In this document: positions 56,356-64,000 of the stretch, in pieces
Numbering within the stretch: position 1 is the stretch's first letter
Layout of the letters: each line of letters begins with the position of its first letter
From: an uncultured Tateyamaria sp.
Lineage (GTDB): Bacteria; Pseudomonadota; Alphaproteobacteria; Rhodobacterales; Rhodobacteraceae
Reading direction: 5' to 3'
NCBI RefSeq assembly: GCF_947494755.1
Contig: NZ_CANLVZ010000011.1
Location: 62,001 to 126,000, forward strand
DNA length: 64,000 nucleotides
The notes under the pieces: model-generated
What the model was told of the DNA's origin: nothing
Seen by the model: the letters and a program-made list of their open reading frames with translations, nothing else
Database searches by the model: none
Program-made: the position numbers and the translations under genes

Positions 56356-56634
56356 ATGGAAGCTTTTGGCCAGTTTATCCCGCTGATTTTGATCTTTGCG
56401 ATCATGTATTTTCTGCTCATCCGTCCGCAGCAGAAAAAGGTCAAGGAACATGCGGCCATGGTCAGCGCGCTGCGCCGGGGCGATCAGGTCGTGACCCAAG
56501 GCGGGCTGATCGGCAAGGTCTCCAAGGTCAAGGAAGACAATGAGATCGAGGTGGAACTGGCTGAAGGCGTCAAGGTGCGCGTCGTGCAGTCCACCATCGC
56601 CCAAGTCCTCAACAAGACTGAACCGGCCAAGTAA
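56356..56634 (+). CDS. yajC: Preprotein translocase subunit YajC
   Basis: Protein of 92 residues with one N-terminal helix (FIPLILIFAIMYFLLIRP) and a conserved soluble part RRGDQVVTQGGLIGKV. YajC associates with SecDF. The stop overlaps the secD start (TAATG). Confidence 0.95.
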   Translation: MEAFGQFIPLILIFAIMYFLLIRPQQKKVKEHAAMVSALRRGDQVVTQGGLIGKVSKVKEDNEIEVELAEGVKVRVVQSTIAQVLNKTEPAK

Positions 56635-58298
56635 TGCTGCAAATTCCGGGGTGGAAACGGGTTCTGATCTGGGCGGTCTGCGCCTTGGGTCTGATTTTGG
56701 CGCTGCCAAACGGGTTCTATACCCGCGTCGAGGGCCACAATGACGCTGTGCAGGCGATTGAGTTGGGCGAGGACACGCCCGAACAGCAGGCCCTGCGCGC
56801 GCAGTGGCCCGACTGGATGCCGTCAAGCCTTGTGAACCTCGGTCTTGATCTGCGCGGCGGGGCCCACTTGCTCGCCGAAGTGGAGGTCGAACAGGTCTAT
56901 GCCAGCCGGATGGAGGCGACCTGGCCTGCGGTGCGTGACGTCCTGCGCCCCGAGCGGGCCACGGTTGGTACGATCCGTCTGCAACCCAGTGAGCCGGATG
57001 AACTGCGGGTCCGCATCTCGGAACCCGCCGGTTTGCAACGCGCGTTGCAACTTGTGCGCACGCTGGCCAATCCCGTTCAAACCCTGACCGGGGTGGGGGC
57101 CAATGATATCGAGGTGCGCGCCGAAGGCACCGACACCATCGTCGTCACGCTGTCCGAGGCCGAGCGCCTCGCCAGTGACGAGCGCACCGTGCAGCAATCG
57201 CTGGAAATCGTGCGCCGCCGCATCGACGAGGTCGGCACCCGCGAGCCGACAATTCAGCGTCAGGGCGCGCAGCGTATCCTCATCCAAGTGCCGGGCATCG
57301 GGTCCGCCGCCGAGTTGAAAGAGATCATTGGCACGACGGCGCAACTGACCTTCAACCCCGTGGTCAGCCGCACGTCGGACGGCGCGCAGCCTCCGGGTGT
57401 GGGCAACAAACTGGTGCCGTCATTGGACGAACCCGGCCTGTTCTACGTGATCGAAAGCGCACCGGTGGTCACAGGCGAAGACCTTGTGGATGCCCAACCC
57501 AGCTTTGATCAGAACGGCAATCCGGCGGTGTCTTTCCGCTTTAACACCTCCGGCGCGCGCCGCTTTGGCGACTACACAGCGGACAATATCGGATCACCCT
57601 TTGCCATTGTGCTGGACGACGAAGTGGTCAGCGCCCCGGTGATCCAAAGCCACATTCCGGGCGGGTCGGGCATCATCACCGGCAACTTCAATGTCGAGGA
57701 AAGCACGAACCTGTCGGTGCTGCTGCGGGCAGGGGCCTTGCCTGCGGAACTGACCTTCCTCGAGGAACGCACCATCGGCCCCGAACTGGGTCAGGACAGC
57801 ATTGATGCAGGCAAGGTGGCGACGACAGTGGCCTTTGCTGCCGTGCTGGTGTTCATGTTCCTCAGCTACGGTTTGTTTGGCCTCTTTGCCAATATCGCGC
57901 TGATCGTGAATATCGGGCTGATCTTCGGGCTGCTGAGCCTGATCGGGGCCACGCTGACCCTGCCGGGGATCGCGGGGATCGTGCTGACGGTCGGCATGGC
58001 GGTCGACGCCAACGTGCTGATTTTCGAACGGATTCGCGAAGAGTTGAAATCGGCGCGCGGCCCGGCCCGCGCCATTGAACTCGGCTATGAAAAGGCACTC
58101 TCGGCTATTCTGGATGCCAACATCACCACGTTCATCACCGCCGTCATCCTGTTTGCGATGGGCTCGGGGCCGGTGCGCGGCTTTGCAATCACGCTTGGGC
58201 TCGGCATCCTCACATCGGTGTTCACCGCGATCTTTGTCACCAGACTGCTGATCGTGATCTGGTTTGAACGCCGCCGACCCAAAACGATTGAGGTGTAA
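56634..58298 (+). CDS. secD: Protein translocase subunit SecD
   Basis: Protein of 554 residues. It has an N-terminal helix, then NLGLDLRGGAHLL (motif D1), a large periplasmic domain, FRFNTSGARRFGDYT, and five further helices with GMAVDANVLIFERIREEL. SecDF uses the proton gradient to pull secreted proteins through SecYEG. It begins in a TAATG junction with yajC and is followed by secF after 2 nt. Confidence 0.97.
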   Translation: MLQIPGWKRVLIWAVCALGLILALPNGFYTRVEGHNDAVQAIELGEDTPEQQALRAQWPDWMPSSLVNLGLDLRGGAHLLAEVEVEQVYASRMEATWPAVRDVLRPERATVGTIRLQPSEPDELRVRISEPAGLQRALQLVRTLANPVQTLTGVGANDIEVRAEGTDTIVVTLSEAERLASDERTVQQSLEIVRRRIDEVGTREPTIQRQGAQRILIQVPGIGSAAELKEIIGTTAQLTFNPVVSRTSDGAQPPGVGNKLVPSLDEPGLFYVIESAPVVTGEDLVDAQPSFDQNGNPAVSFRFNTSGARRFGDYTADNIGSPFAIVLDDEVVSAPVIQSHIPGGSGIITGNFNVEESTNLSVLLRAGALPAELTFLEERTIGPELGQDSIDAGKVATTVAFAAVLVFMFLSYGLFGLFANIALIVNIGLIFGLLSLIGATLTLPGIAGIVLTVGMAVDANVLIFERIREELKSARGPARAIELGYEKALSAILDANITTFITAVILFAMGSGPVRGFAITLGLGILTSVFTAIFVTRLLIVIWFERRRPKTIEV

Positions 58299-58300
58299 CG

Positions 58301-59269
58301 ATGCGACTGAAACTTGTCCGCCAAGATACCTCGTTTGACTTCTTTTCCCGCTGGAAGCTGTGGCTCGGGATTTCGGCCTTCATGATGATCGTGGGCTTTG
58401 CGTCCTTTGCCATTCAGGGTCTGAACTTCGGGATCGACTTCCGAGGCGGGACCACGGTGCGGACCGAAAGCACGCAACCTGTGGATACAGCGATCTATCG
58501 CGATGCGATTGCGGTGCTGGAACTGGGCGATGTGTCTATCACCGAAGTATTCGACCCCACATTCGAGGCCGATCAGAACGTCGCCATGATCCGCATTCAG
58601 GCGCAGGAGGGGCAGGAGGCCGTCACCCCCGACACCATCCGCGCTGTCCAAGGCGCACTGGCCGAAGCGGTGCCCGACATCAAATTCGTGTCCGTCGAAT
58701 CCGTCGGCCCCAAAGTCTCGGGCGAGTTGATCCAGACAGCGGCCATCGCGGTGGTTTTGGCCATCGGGGCGGTGCTGGTCTATATCTGGCTGCGCTTTGA
58801 GTGGCAGTTCGCGCTTGGGGCCGTGGCGGCGCTTGTGCATGATCTCATCCTGACCATCGGCGTCTTTTCCGAGCTGCAGATCAAGTTCGATCTGGCCATC
58901 ATCGCGGCCCTTCTCACAATCGTGGGCTATTCACTGAACGATACGGTGGTTGTGTTCGACCGGGTGAGGGAGAACCTGCGGAAGTACAAGAAGCGCCCCT
59001 TGGCCGAGGTCCTCAACATCTCGATCAACGAAACGCTGAGCCGGACGGTGATGACCTCCGTGACCACGCTGCTGGCGCTGATTTCGCTCTATGTGCTGGG
59101 CGGGGACGTGATCCGGGGCTTTGTGTTCGCGATGATCTGGGGCGTGATCGTGGGGACGTATTCCTCGGTCTTTGTCGCCTCCACGATCCTGTTGTGGCTG
59201 GGCGTCAAGCGGAACTGGGACAAGCAGGACCCGACCGTGGGCAATCAATACGCCAACATAGATGCCTGA
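58301..59269 (+). CDS. secF: Protein translocase subunit SecF
   Basis: Protein of 322 residues with an N-terminal helix, GLNFGIDFRGGT, and a C-terminal helical part including VGYSLNDTVVVFDRVREN and LSRTVMTSVTTLLAL. Pairs with SecD. Its last 8 bases overlap the next gene, a TSUP transporter. Confidence 0.97.
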   Translation: MRLKLVRQDTSFDFFSRWKLWLGISAFMMIVGFASFAIQGLNFGIDFRGGTTVRTESTQPVDTAIYRDAIAVLELGDVSITEVFDPTFEADQNVAMIRIQAQEGQEAVTPDTIRAVQGALAEAVPDIKFVSVESVGPKVSGELIQTAAIAVVLAIGAVLVYIWLRFEWQFALGAVAALVHDLILTIGVFSELQIKFDLAIIAALLTIVGYSLNDTVVVFDRVRENLRKYKKRPLAEVLNISINETLSRTVMTSVTTLLALISLYVLGGDVIRGFVFAMIWGVIVGTYSSVFVASTILLWLGVKRNWDKQDPTVGNQYANIDA

Positions 59270-60017
59270 TCTGGTCACCGCAGCTCTCGCACTGCCGGGG
59301 CTGTGGTGGTTGGTTCTTGCGATCACGGCGGCGGGGCTGGTGCGCGGGTTCACCGGCTTTGGGTCGGCCATGATCATTATGCCTGCGGCGAGTTCCGTGC
59401 TTGACCCCTTCGCTGCCCTCGCGTTTCTAACAGTCGTGGAATTCTGGGGCCCGCTGCCCAACCTGCGCGCAGCGTGGCGCGAAGGGGTGCCGGCAGAGGC
59501 TGCACGCCTGTTGGCGGGGGCCGCGATCGCGTTGCCTTTGGGGTTGTGGGCCTTGTCGATGCTGGATGCGGCCGTGTTCGGCTGGTCGGTGTCGGTGATC
59601 GTCCTGGTGTTGCTTGTCCTCGTGATGTCGGGCTGGCGCTATAGCGGCACGCTGAGGCGGTCGATGGTGTCCGGCGTTGGCGCGCTTGGCGGGTTTCTGG
59701 GTGGCATTGCGGGCGTGCCGGGTCCGCCTGTCATCATGCTTTACATGGCCAGCGCGCTGCCCATCGCGGTGATCCGGGCCAATTTTCTGCTCTACCTTCT
59801 GGGCATCGACCTGATGATGATCGCGGTCTTTCTGATCTTCGGGCTGCTCGACCCGCTGGCGGTCACGGTCGGTCTGCTGTGCGTGCCGCTTTATATGCTG
59901 GCCAATGTGGTCGGTGCGCGCCTGTTCGATCCGGCGGCGGAGCGACTTTTTCGCGCGGTGGCCTATATCGTGATTGCGGCCTCTGCTGTTCTGGGACTGC
60001 CTGTGTGGGAGGGATGA
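59262..60017 (+). CDS. TSUP family transporter
   Basis: Membrane protein of 251 residues with the TSUP signature GLVRGFTGFGSAMIIMPAAS near the N-terminus and LGGFLGGIAGVPGPPVIMLY in the middle. A second, distinct member of the family in this window (see 15412-16233). Substrate unknown. Start set by the 8-nt overlap with secF. Confidence 0.85.
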   Translation: MPDLVTAALALPGLWWLVLAITAAGLVRGFTGFGSAMIIMPAASSVLDPFAALAFLTVVEFWGPLPNLRAAWREGVPAEAARLLAGAAIALPLGLWALSMLDAAVFGWSVSVIVLVLLVLVMSGWRYSGTLRRSMVSGVGALGGFLGGIAGVPGPPVIMLYMASALPIAVIRANFLLYLLGIDLMMIAVFLIFGLLDPLAVTVGLLCVPLYMLANVVGARLFDPAAERLFRAVAYIVIAASAVLGLPVWEG

Positions 60018-60018
60018 C

Positions 60019-60372
60019 ATGCGCCTGAATGAGATCACCTATACCGATGCCAAACCTGTTGACGGCTACGGCCCCGGCTTTTTCCGCATCGGGGGCGAGG
60101 TGATCGAGGGCGCGGTGATCACCGGCCCCTTGGGCACCTACCTGTGGGCGGGATATGAGGACGCCGAGGCGCTGATCGCCTTGGCCCGCCATATCGACGT
60201 TTTGTTCCTGGGCACCGGGGCCGACATCGCGCATCTACCCGCGGCATTGCGCAGCACGCTGGATGAGGCGGGGCTGGGGGTAGAGGTCATGTCCTCCCCC
60301 TCTGCTGCGCGCACCTACAACGTGTTGCTGAGCGAAGGACGCCGGATCGCACTGGCGATGCTGCCGACCTAG
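60019..60372 (+). CDS. Mth938-like domain protein
   Basis: Protein of 117 residues with the DUF498/Mth938 fold pattern: GPGFFRIGGEVIEGAVI, then VLFLGTGADIAHLP. Relatives include the complex I assembly factor NDUFAF3. GGGAGGG precedes the ATG; it starts 1 nt after the TSUP stop. The secF-to-ccmA setting is common in Rhodobacteraceae. Confidence 0.85.
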   Translation: MRLNEITYTDAKPVDGYGPGFFRIGGEVIEGAVITGPLGTYLWAGYEDAEALIALARHIDVLFLGTGADIAHLPAALRSTLDEAGLGVEVMSSPSAARTYNVLLSEGRRIALAMLPT

Positions 60373-60475
60373 GACTTCGATGCATAACGTCTGAGGTGTA
60401 GGCACCGCGCCTCACTCTGCGGGAACGATGACACCAAGGCTTTTGCGCCTGACCGCAATGGGTTAGGGGTGTCAC

Positions 60476-61090
60476 ATGGATTTGACAGTCACTAATCTGG
60501 CGGTGGGCCGTGGCGGAGTGCCGGTCTTGGCGGGCGTGTCATTTGCGTTGGCCCCGGGTGAGGTGCTTGTGCTGCGCGGTCCAAATGGGGCGGGCAAGAC
60601 GACGTTGCTGCGCAGCATTGCGGGCCTGCAAGAGCCGATGGCGGGACAGGTCGCCGGGGCCGAGGATCGCATCGCCTATGCCGCCCATGCCGATGGGTTG
60701 AAATCGGCACTGACGGTGGCTGAAAACCTCGCCTTCTGGGCTGCGGTCTTTGAGCAGACCGGTATCGATCAGGCCCTGAGCGCGTTTGACCTTCACGATT
60801 TGCAGGACCGTCGCGCGGGTCAATTGTCCGCCGGACAAAAGCGGCGCCTTGGATTGGCCCGGCTGGTGGTCACGGGCCGTCCCGTTTGGGTGCTGGATGA
60901 ACCGACTGTGTCGCTTGATGCGGCCTCTGTCGCGCTGTTTGCGCAGGCGGTGCGTGCCCATTTGGCGGCCGGTGGGTCGGCCTTGATCGCCACCCATATT
61001 GATCTCGGCTTGGACGCGCGCGTGCTGGATGTGACTCCGTACCGCGCGGCCCTGGGGGCGGTTGCCTCGTCAGACGAGGTGTTCCTGTGA
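60476..61090 (+). CDS. ccmA: Haem exporter ATP-binding protein CcmA
   Basis: ABC ATPase of 204 residues: Walker A GPNGAGKT at residues 35-42, signature [14 protein letters not shown], Walker [13 protein letters not shown]. With CcmB and CcmC it releases haem-loaded CcmE during cytochrome c maturation. The stop overlaps the GTG start of ccmB. Confidence 0.95.
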   Translation: MDLTVTNLAVGRGGVPVLAGVSFALAPGEVLVLRGPNGAGKTTLLRSIAGLQEPMAGQVAGAEDRIAYAAHADGLKSALTVAENLAFWAAVFEQTGIDQALSAFDLHDLQDRRAGQLSAGQKRRLGLARLVVTGRPVWVLDEPTVSLDAASVALFAQAVRAHLAAGGSALIATHIDLGLDARVLDVTPYRAALGAVASSDEVFL

Positions 61091-61743
61091 GGGCGCTGTT
61101 GATCCGTGATCTGCGCCTTGCTTTGCGGGCAGGGGGCGGCTTTGGCCTTGGATTGGCGTTTTTTTTGATCGTGGTGGTGTTGGTGCCGTTCAGCGTGGGG
61201 CCGGCACCCGAGTTGCTGACCCGGATCGCGCCGGGGGTGTTGTGGCTGGGCGCGCTTTTGGCGTGCCTGTTGTCGCTGGACCGACTGTTGGCGGTGGATT
61301 GGGAGGATGGGGCGCTCGACTTGCTTGCAACTTCACCTTTGCCGCTTGAGGGGGTGGTCGCGATCAAGGCCGTCGCGCATTGGATCACGACCGGCTTGCC
61401 GCTGGTCTTGGCCGCGCCGGTGCTGGGCGTGTTGCTGAACCTCGCGCCTGCGGGCTACGGCGTGCTGGTGCTGAGCCTGCTGCTTGGCACCCCTGCGCTG
61501 TCGATGATCGGGGCCTTCGGGGCGGCGCTGACCGTCGGGATCAAGCGGGGCGGGTTGCTGCTCTCGCTGCTTGTGCTGCCGCTTTACGTGCCCACCTTGA
61601 TCTTCGGGGCTGAAGCGGCGCGGCGCGGGGCCGAAGGGCTTGATCCGGGTACACCGCTGCTGATGCTGGCGGGGATCACGGGCGCGGTTCTGGCGCTGAT
61701 GCCCTTTGCCGCAGGGGCTGTGCTGCGGGTGAACTTGCGATAA
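61087..61743 (+). CDS. ccmB: Haem exporter permease CcmB
   Basis: Membrane protein of 218 residues with about six helices. It starts with GTG at 61087, overlapping the ccmA stop (GTGA). The segment [20 protein letters not shown] is typical of CcmB. Confidence 0.94.
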   Translation: MRALLIRDLRLALRAGGGFGLGLAFFLIVVVLVPFSVGPAPELLTRIAPGVLWLGALLACLLSLDRLLAVDWEDGALDLLATSPLPLEGVVAIKAVAHWITTGLPLVLAAPVLGVLLNLAPAGYGVLVLSLLLGTPALSMIGAFGAALTVGIKRGGLLLSLLVLPLYVPTLIFGAEAARRGAEGLDPGTPLLMLAGITGAVLALMPFAAGAVLRVNLR

Positions 61744-61790
61744 CGTCTATGTTGATTGAGACCGCCGCAGGCGCGGGGTAGGGAGACGCC

Positions 61791-62522
61791 ATGTCACTTT
61801 GGGAATACGCCAATCCGGTCAAGTTTTTGCGCCTGAGCGAGCGGGTCCTGCCGTGGTTCTGGGGGCTGTCGGCGATGTGCCTCGTGGTCGGGCTGGTCTG
61901 GGGGTTCTTCTTTACTCCGGATGATTTCCGCCAGGGCTCGACGGTCAAGATCATCTATCTGCACGTGCCTTCCGCACTTATGGCGATCAATGCGTGGTTC
62001 ATGATGCTCGTCGCCTCGCTGATTTGGATCATCCGGCGCCATCACGTCTCGGCACTGGCCGCGCGGGCGGCGGCCCCAGTGGGCGTGGTGATGACGCTGA
62101 TCGCGCTTTTCACCGGCGCGATCTGGGGGCAGCCGATGTGGGGGACGTGGTGGGCCTGGGATCCGCGGCTGACCTCGTTTTTGATCCTGTTCCTGTTCTA
62201 CCTCGGCTACATCGCCCTGTGGGAAGCCATTGAGGACCCGGACACGGCGGCCGATCTCACCTCGATCCTGTGCCTTGTGGGCACGGTGTTTGCTGTGCTC
62301 AGCCGCTATGCGGTGAATTTCTGGAACCAGGGGCTGCATCAGGGGGCGTCACTGTCCCTCGACAAGGAAGAGAACGTGGCGGACGTGTTCTATCAACCGC
62401 TGCTGGTGTGCATCGCAGGGTTCGTCTGTCTGTTCTTTGCGCTGGTCCTTTATCGGACCGGCACTGAAATCCGGGTGCGCCGCACGCGTGCCCTGATCGC
62501 ACGGGAGGGGAAACTTGCCTGA
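61791..62522 (+). CDS. ccmC: Haem transporter/chaperone CcmC
   Basis: Membrane protein of 243 residues with the tryptophan-rich haem-binding WWD motif WGQPMWGTWWAWDPRLTS, and conserved histidines such as in YLHVPSALM. CcmC loads haem onto CcmE. AGGGAG precedes the ATG. The last 8 bases overlap ccmD. Confidence 0.95.
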   Translation: MSLWEYANPVKFLRLSERVLPWFWGLSAMCLVVGLVWGFFFTPDDFRQGSTVKIIYLHVPSALMAINAWFMMLVASLIWIIRRHHVSALAARAAAPVGVVMTLIALFTGAIWGQPMWGTWWAWDPRLTSFLILFLFYLGYIALWEAIEDPDTAADLTSILCLVGTVFAVLSRYAVNFWNQGLHQGASLSLDKEENVADVFYQPLLVCIAGFVCLFFALVLYRTGTEIRVRRTRALIAREGKLA

Positions 62523-62670
62523 TCTTGGAAAATACGCCGATGCGGTCCTGTCGGCTTACGCGGTGTCCATCGCGCTGCTGGTCGCCATCGTCGGGCTGAC
62601 GCTGTGGCGCGGTGCGAAAGTGCGCGCGGACATGCGCGCGGTCGAGGAACGGACCCGGCGGGATGGCTAA
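62515..62670 (+). CDS. ccmD: Haem exporter protein CcmD (TTG start)
   Basis: Small membrane protein of 51 residues with a TTG start at 62515, preceded by a strong GGAGGGG at 62503-62509. One helix (VLSAYAVSIALLVAIVGLTL) is followed by a basic tail, as in CcmD, which stabilises the CcmABC-CcmE complex. It overlaps ccmC by 8 nt and ccmG by 8 nt. Confidence 0.88.
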   Translation: MPDLGKYADAVLSAYAVSIALLVAIVGLTLWRGAKVRADMRAVEERTRRDG

Positions 62671-63202
62671 GCTCTCGCCCCTCATGCTCGCCCCCATCGC
62701 GATCTTCGCGGGCTTTGTCGTCTTTGCCGGCGTCGGCATGTTCCGCGACAACCCGAACGAGCTGCCCTCGACCCGGATTGGCGGACCCGCACCCGCCCTG
62801 ACCGAAGCGGCATTGGGTGACTTTCCGCCCGTCACCCCCGGCGATCTGGCACGGGGAGAGGTGACGCTGGTGAACTTCTGGGCCTCGTGGTGCCCGCCGT
62901 GTCGGGCCGAACATCCCAAGCTGTTGGAAATGGCCGCCGATGGGCTGCCCATCGTGGGCGTGAACTTTCGCGACACCGAAGGGCCCGCGACCGGTTATCT
63001 GGAAGAGGACGGCAACCCGTTCGTCGCCGTGGCGTTCGATCCGCAAGGGCGCTCGGCCATCGACTGGGGTGTGACCGCGCCGCCCGAAACCTTCATTCTG
63101 GATGGCGACGGCACGGTGCTGTTTCGCTATGTCGGCCCGCTGGTCGGTTCGGATTTCGAAAACCGGTTTATGCCCGCCCTGACCGAAGCGCTCTCGAATT
63201 GA
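62663..63202 (+). CDS. ccmG: Thiol:disulfide interchange protein CcmG (DsbE)
   Basis: Membrane-anchored thioredoxin-like protein of 179 residues. The N-terminal helix is followed by LVNFWASWCPPCRAEHP with redox Cys77 and Cys80, and GVTAPPETFILDGDG near the cis-Pro. It reduces the CxxCH cysteines of apocytochrome c. The ATG at 62663 lies inside the ccmD end. Confidence 0.94.
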   Translation: MAKLSPLMLAPIAIFAGFVVFAGVGMFRDNPNELPSTRIGGPAPALTEAALGDFPPVTPGDLARGEVTLVNFWASWCPPCRAEHPKLLEMAADGLPIVGVNFRDTEGPATGYLEEDGNPFVAVAFDPQGRSAIDWGVTAPPETFILDGDGTVLFRYVGPLVGSDFENRFMPALTEALSN

Positions 63203-63240
63203 GCGCCTGGCGGCGCACTACACTCTGACTGGCCTTGCGG

Positions 63241-63313
63241 TTCATTGTTCCAAAAATATGCAAATCCGACGCAGGATGCATCGGTTGTGTTTGAGTATGT
63301 GTAGAACAATGAA
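63241..63313. repeat. Interspersed repeat copy bounded by inverted repeat
   Basis: TTCATTGTTC (63241-63250) and GAACAATGAA (63304-63313) form a perfect 10-bp inverted repeat. The left part contains the 18-base sequence CATTGTTCCAAAAATATG shared exactly with 21701-21718. It may be a degraded repeat element or two facing copies of one. Confidence 0.55.
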
Positions 63314-63316
63314 ATG

Positions 63317-63353
63317 AAAAGAGGCCCCGCGCGGTGACGGCGGGGCCTCTTTT
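63317..63353. terminator. Bidirectional terminator between ccmG and acnA
   Basis: AAAAGAGGCCCCGC and GCGGGGCCTCTTTT pair perfectly over 14 bp around a 9-nt loop. T-runs lie on the right for the plus strand and A-runs on the left for the minus strand, so both the ccm operon and acnA can end here. Confidence 0.88.
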
Positions 63354-63372
63354 GTCTTTTCGTTGGGGCTGC

Positions 63373-64000
<628 letters not shown>

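Overview
The window looks like chromosomal DNA of a marine Roseobacter-group alphaproteobacterium (Rhodobacteraceae). The evidence is a GC-rich sequence, a yajC-secD-secF / Mth938-like / ccmABCDG block, a soxB...soxDAG sarcosine oxidase locus, an R. leguminosarum-type rhamnose locus, DUF1289-ruvX-ccmI, and very tight gene packing with TGATG, ATGA and TAATG junctions. No rRNA, tRNA, CRISPR array, prophage or insertion sequence was recognised.

Layout. (1) 132-3930: three-gene lysine-degradation operon (saccharopine/lysine dehydrogenase-like enzyme, 2-aminoadipate semialdehyde dehydrogenase, aminotransferase). (2) 4732-13817: peptide-use locus. M81 (MlrC-like) peptidase, Dpp-type ABC transporter and RpiR regulator lie on the minus strand; a D-arginine-dehydrogenase-like flavoenzyme is divergent, with a perfect 19-bp palindrome between them. 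(3) 14356-18890: dusA, TSUP transporter, putative 2OG-Fe(II) oxygenase, DUF1289, ruvX, ccmI. (4) 19115-26058: soxB, then small membrane proteins and a terminator, then soxDAG and an Fe-type sodB. (5) 26369-36936: LOG-family hydrolase, LysM envelope protein, ATM1-type exporter, an unusually long RND pump with its adaptor, and a YfgM-like protein that starts the next group. (6) 36947-43013: bamB-like gene, der, TspO-like, DUF2235 hydrolase, serS. (7) 43190-53848: complete rhamnose locus (rhaK,U,Q,P,T,S,R against divergent rhaD,I) with a striking symmetric operator array. (8) 54048-55471: decayed sugar-binding-protein and ThuA-like pseudogenes. (9) 55732-63202: DUF1992, yajC-secDF, TSUP, Mth938-like, ccmABCDG. 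(10) The 3' end of acnA at the right edge, with a bidirectional terminator between it and ccmG.

How it works together. Several catabolic modules typical of an organism feeding on algal or dissolved organic matter (lysine, peptides possibly containing D-residues, sarcosine, rhamnose) sit between housekeeping blocks for protein export, outer-membrane assembly and cytochrome c maturation. The clearest undescribed-looking items are the helically phased dyad operator array at rhaR/rhaD, the putative D-peptide utilisation module with its palindromic operator, the small membrane proteins and terminator that split the sox cluster, and the extended RND pump with an adjacent TetR-like operator but no local regulator.
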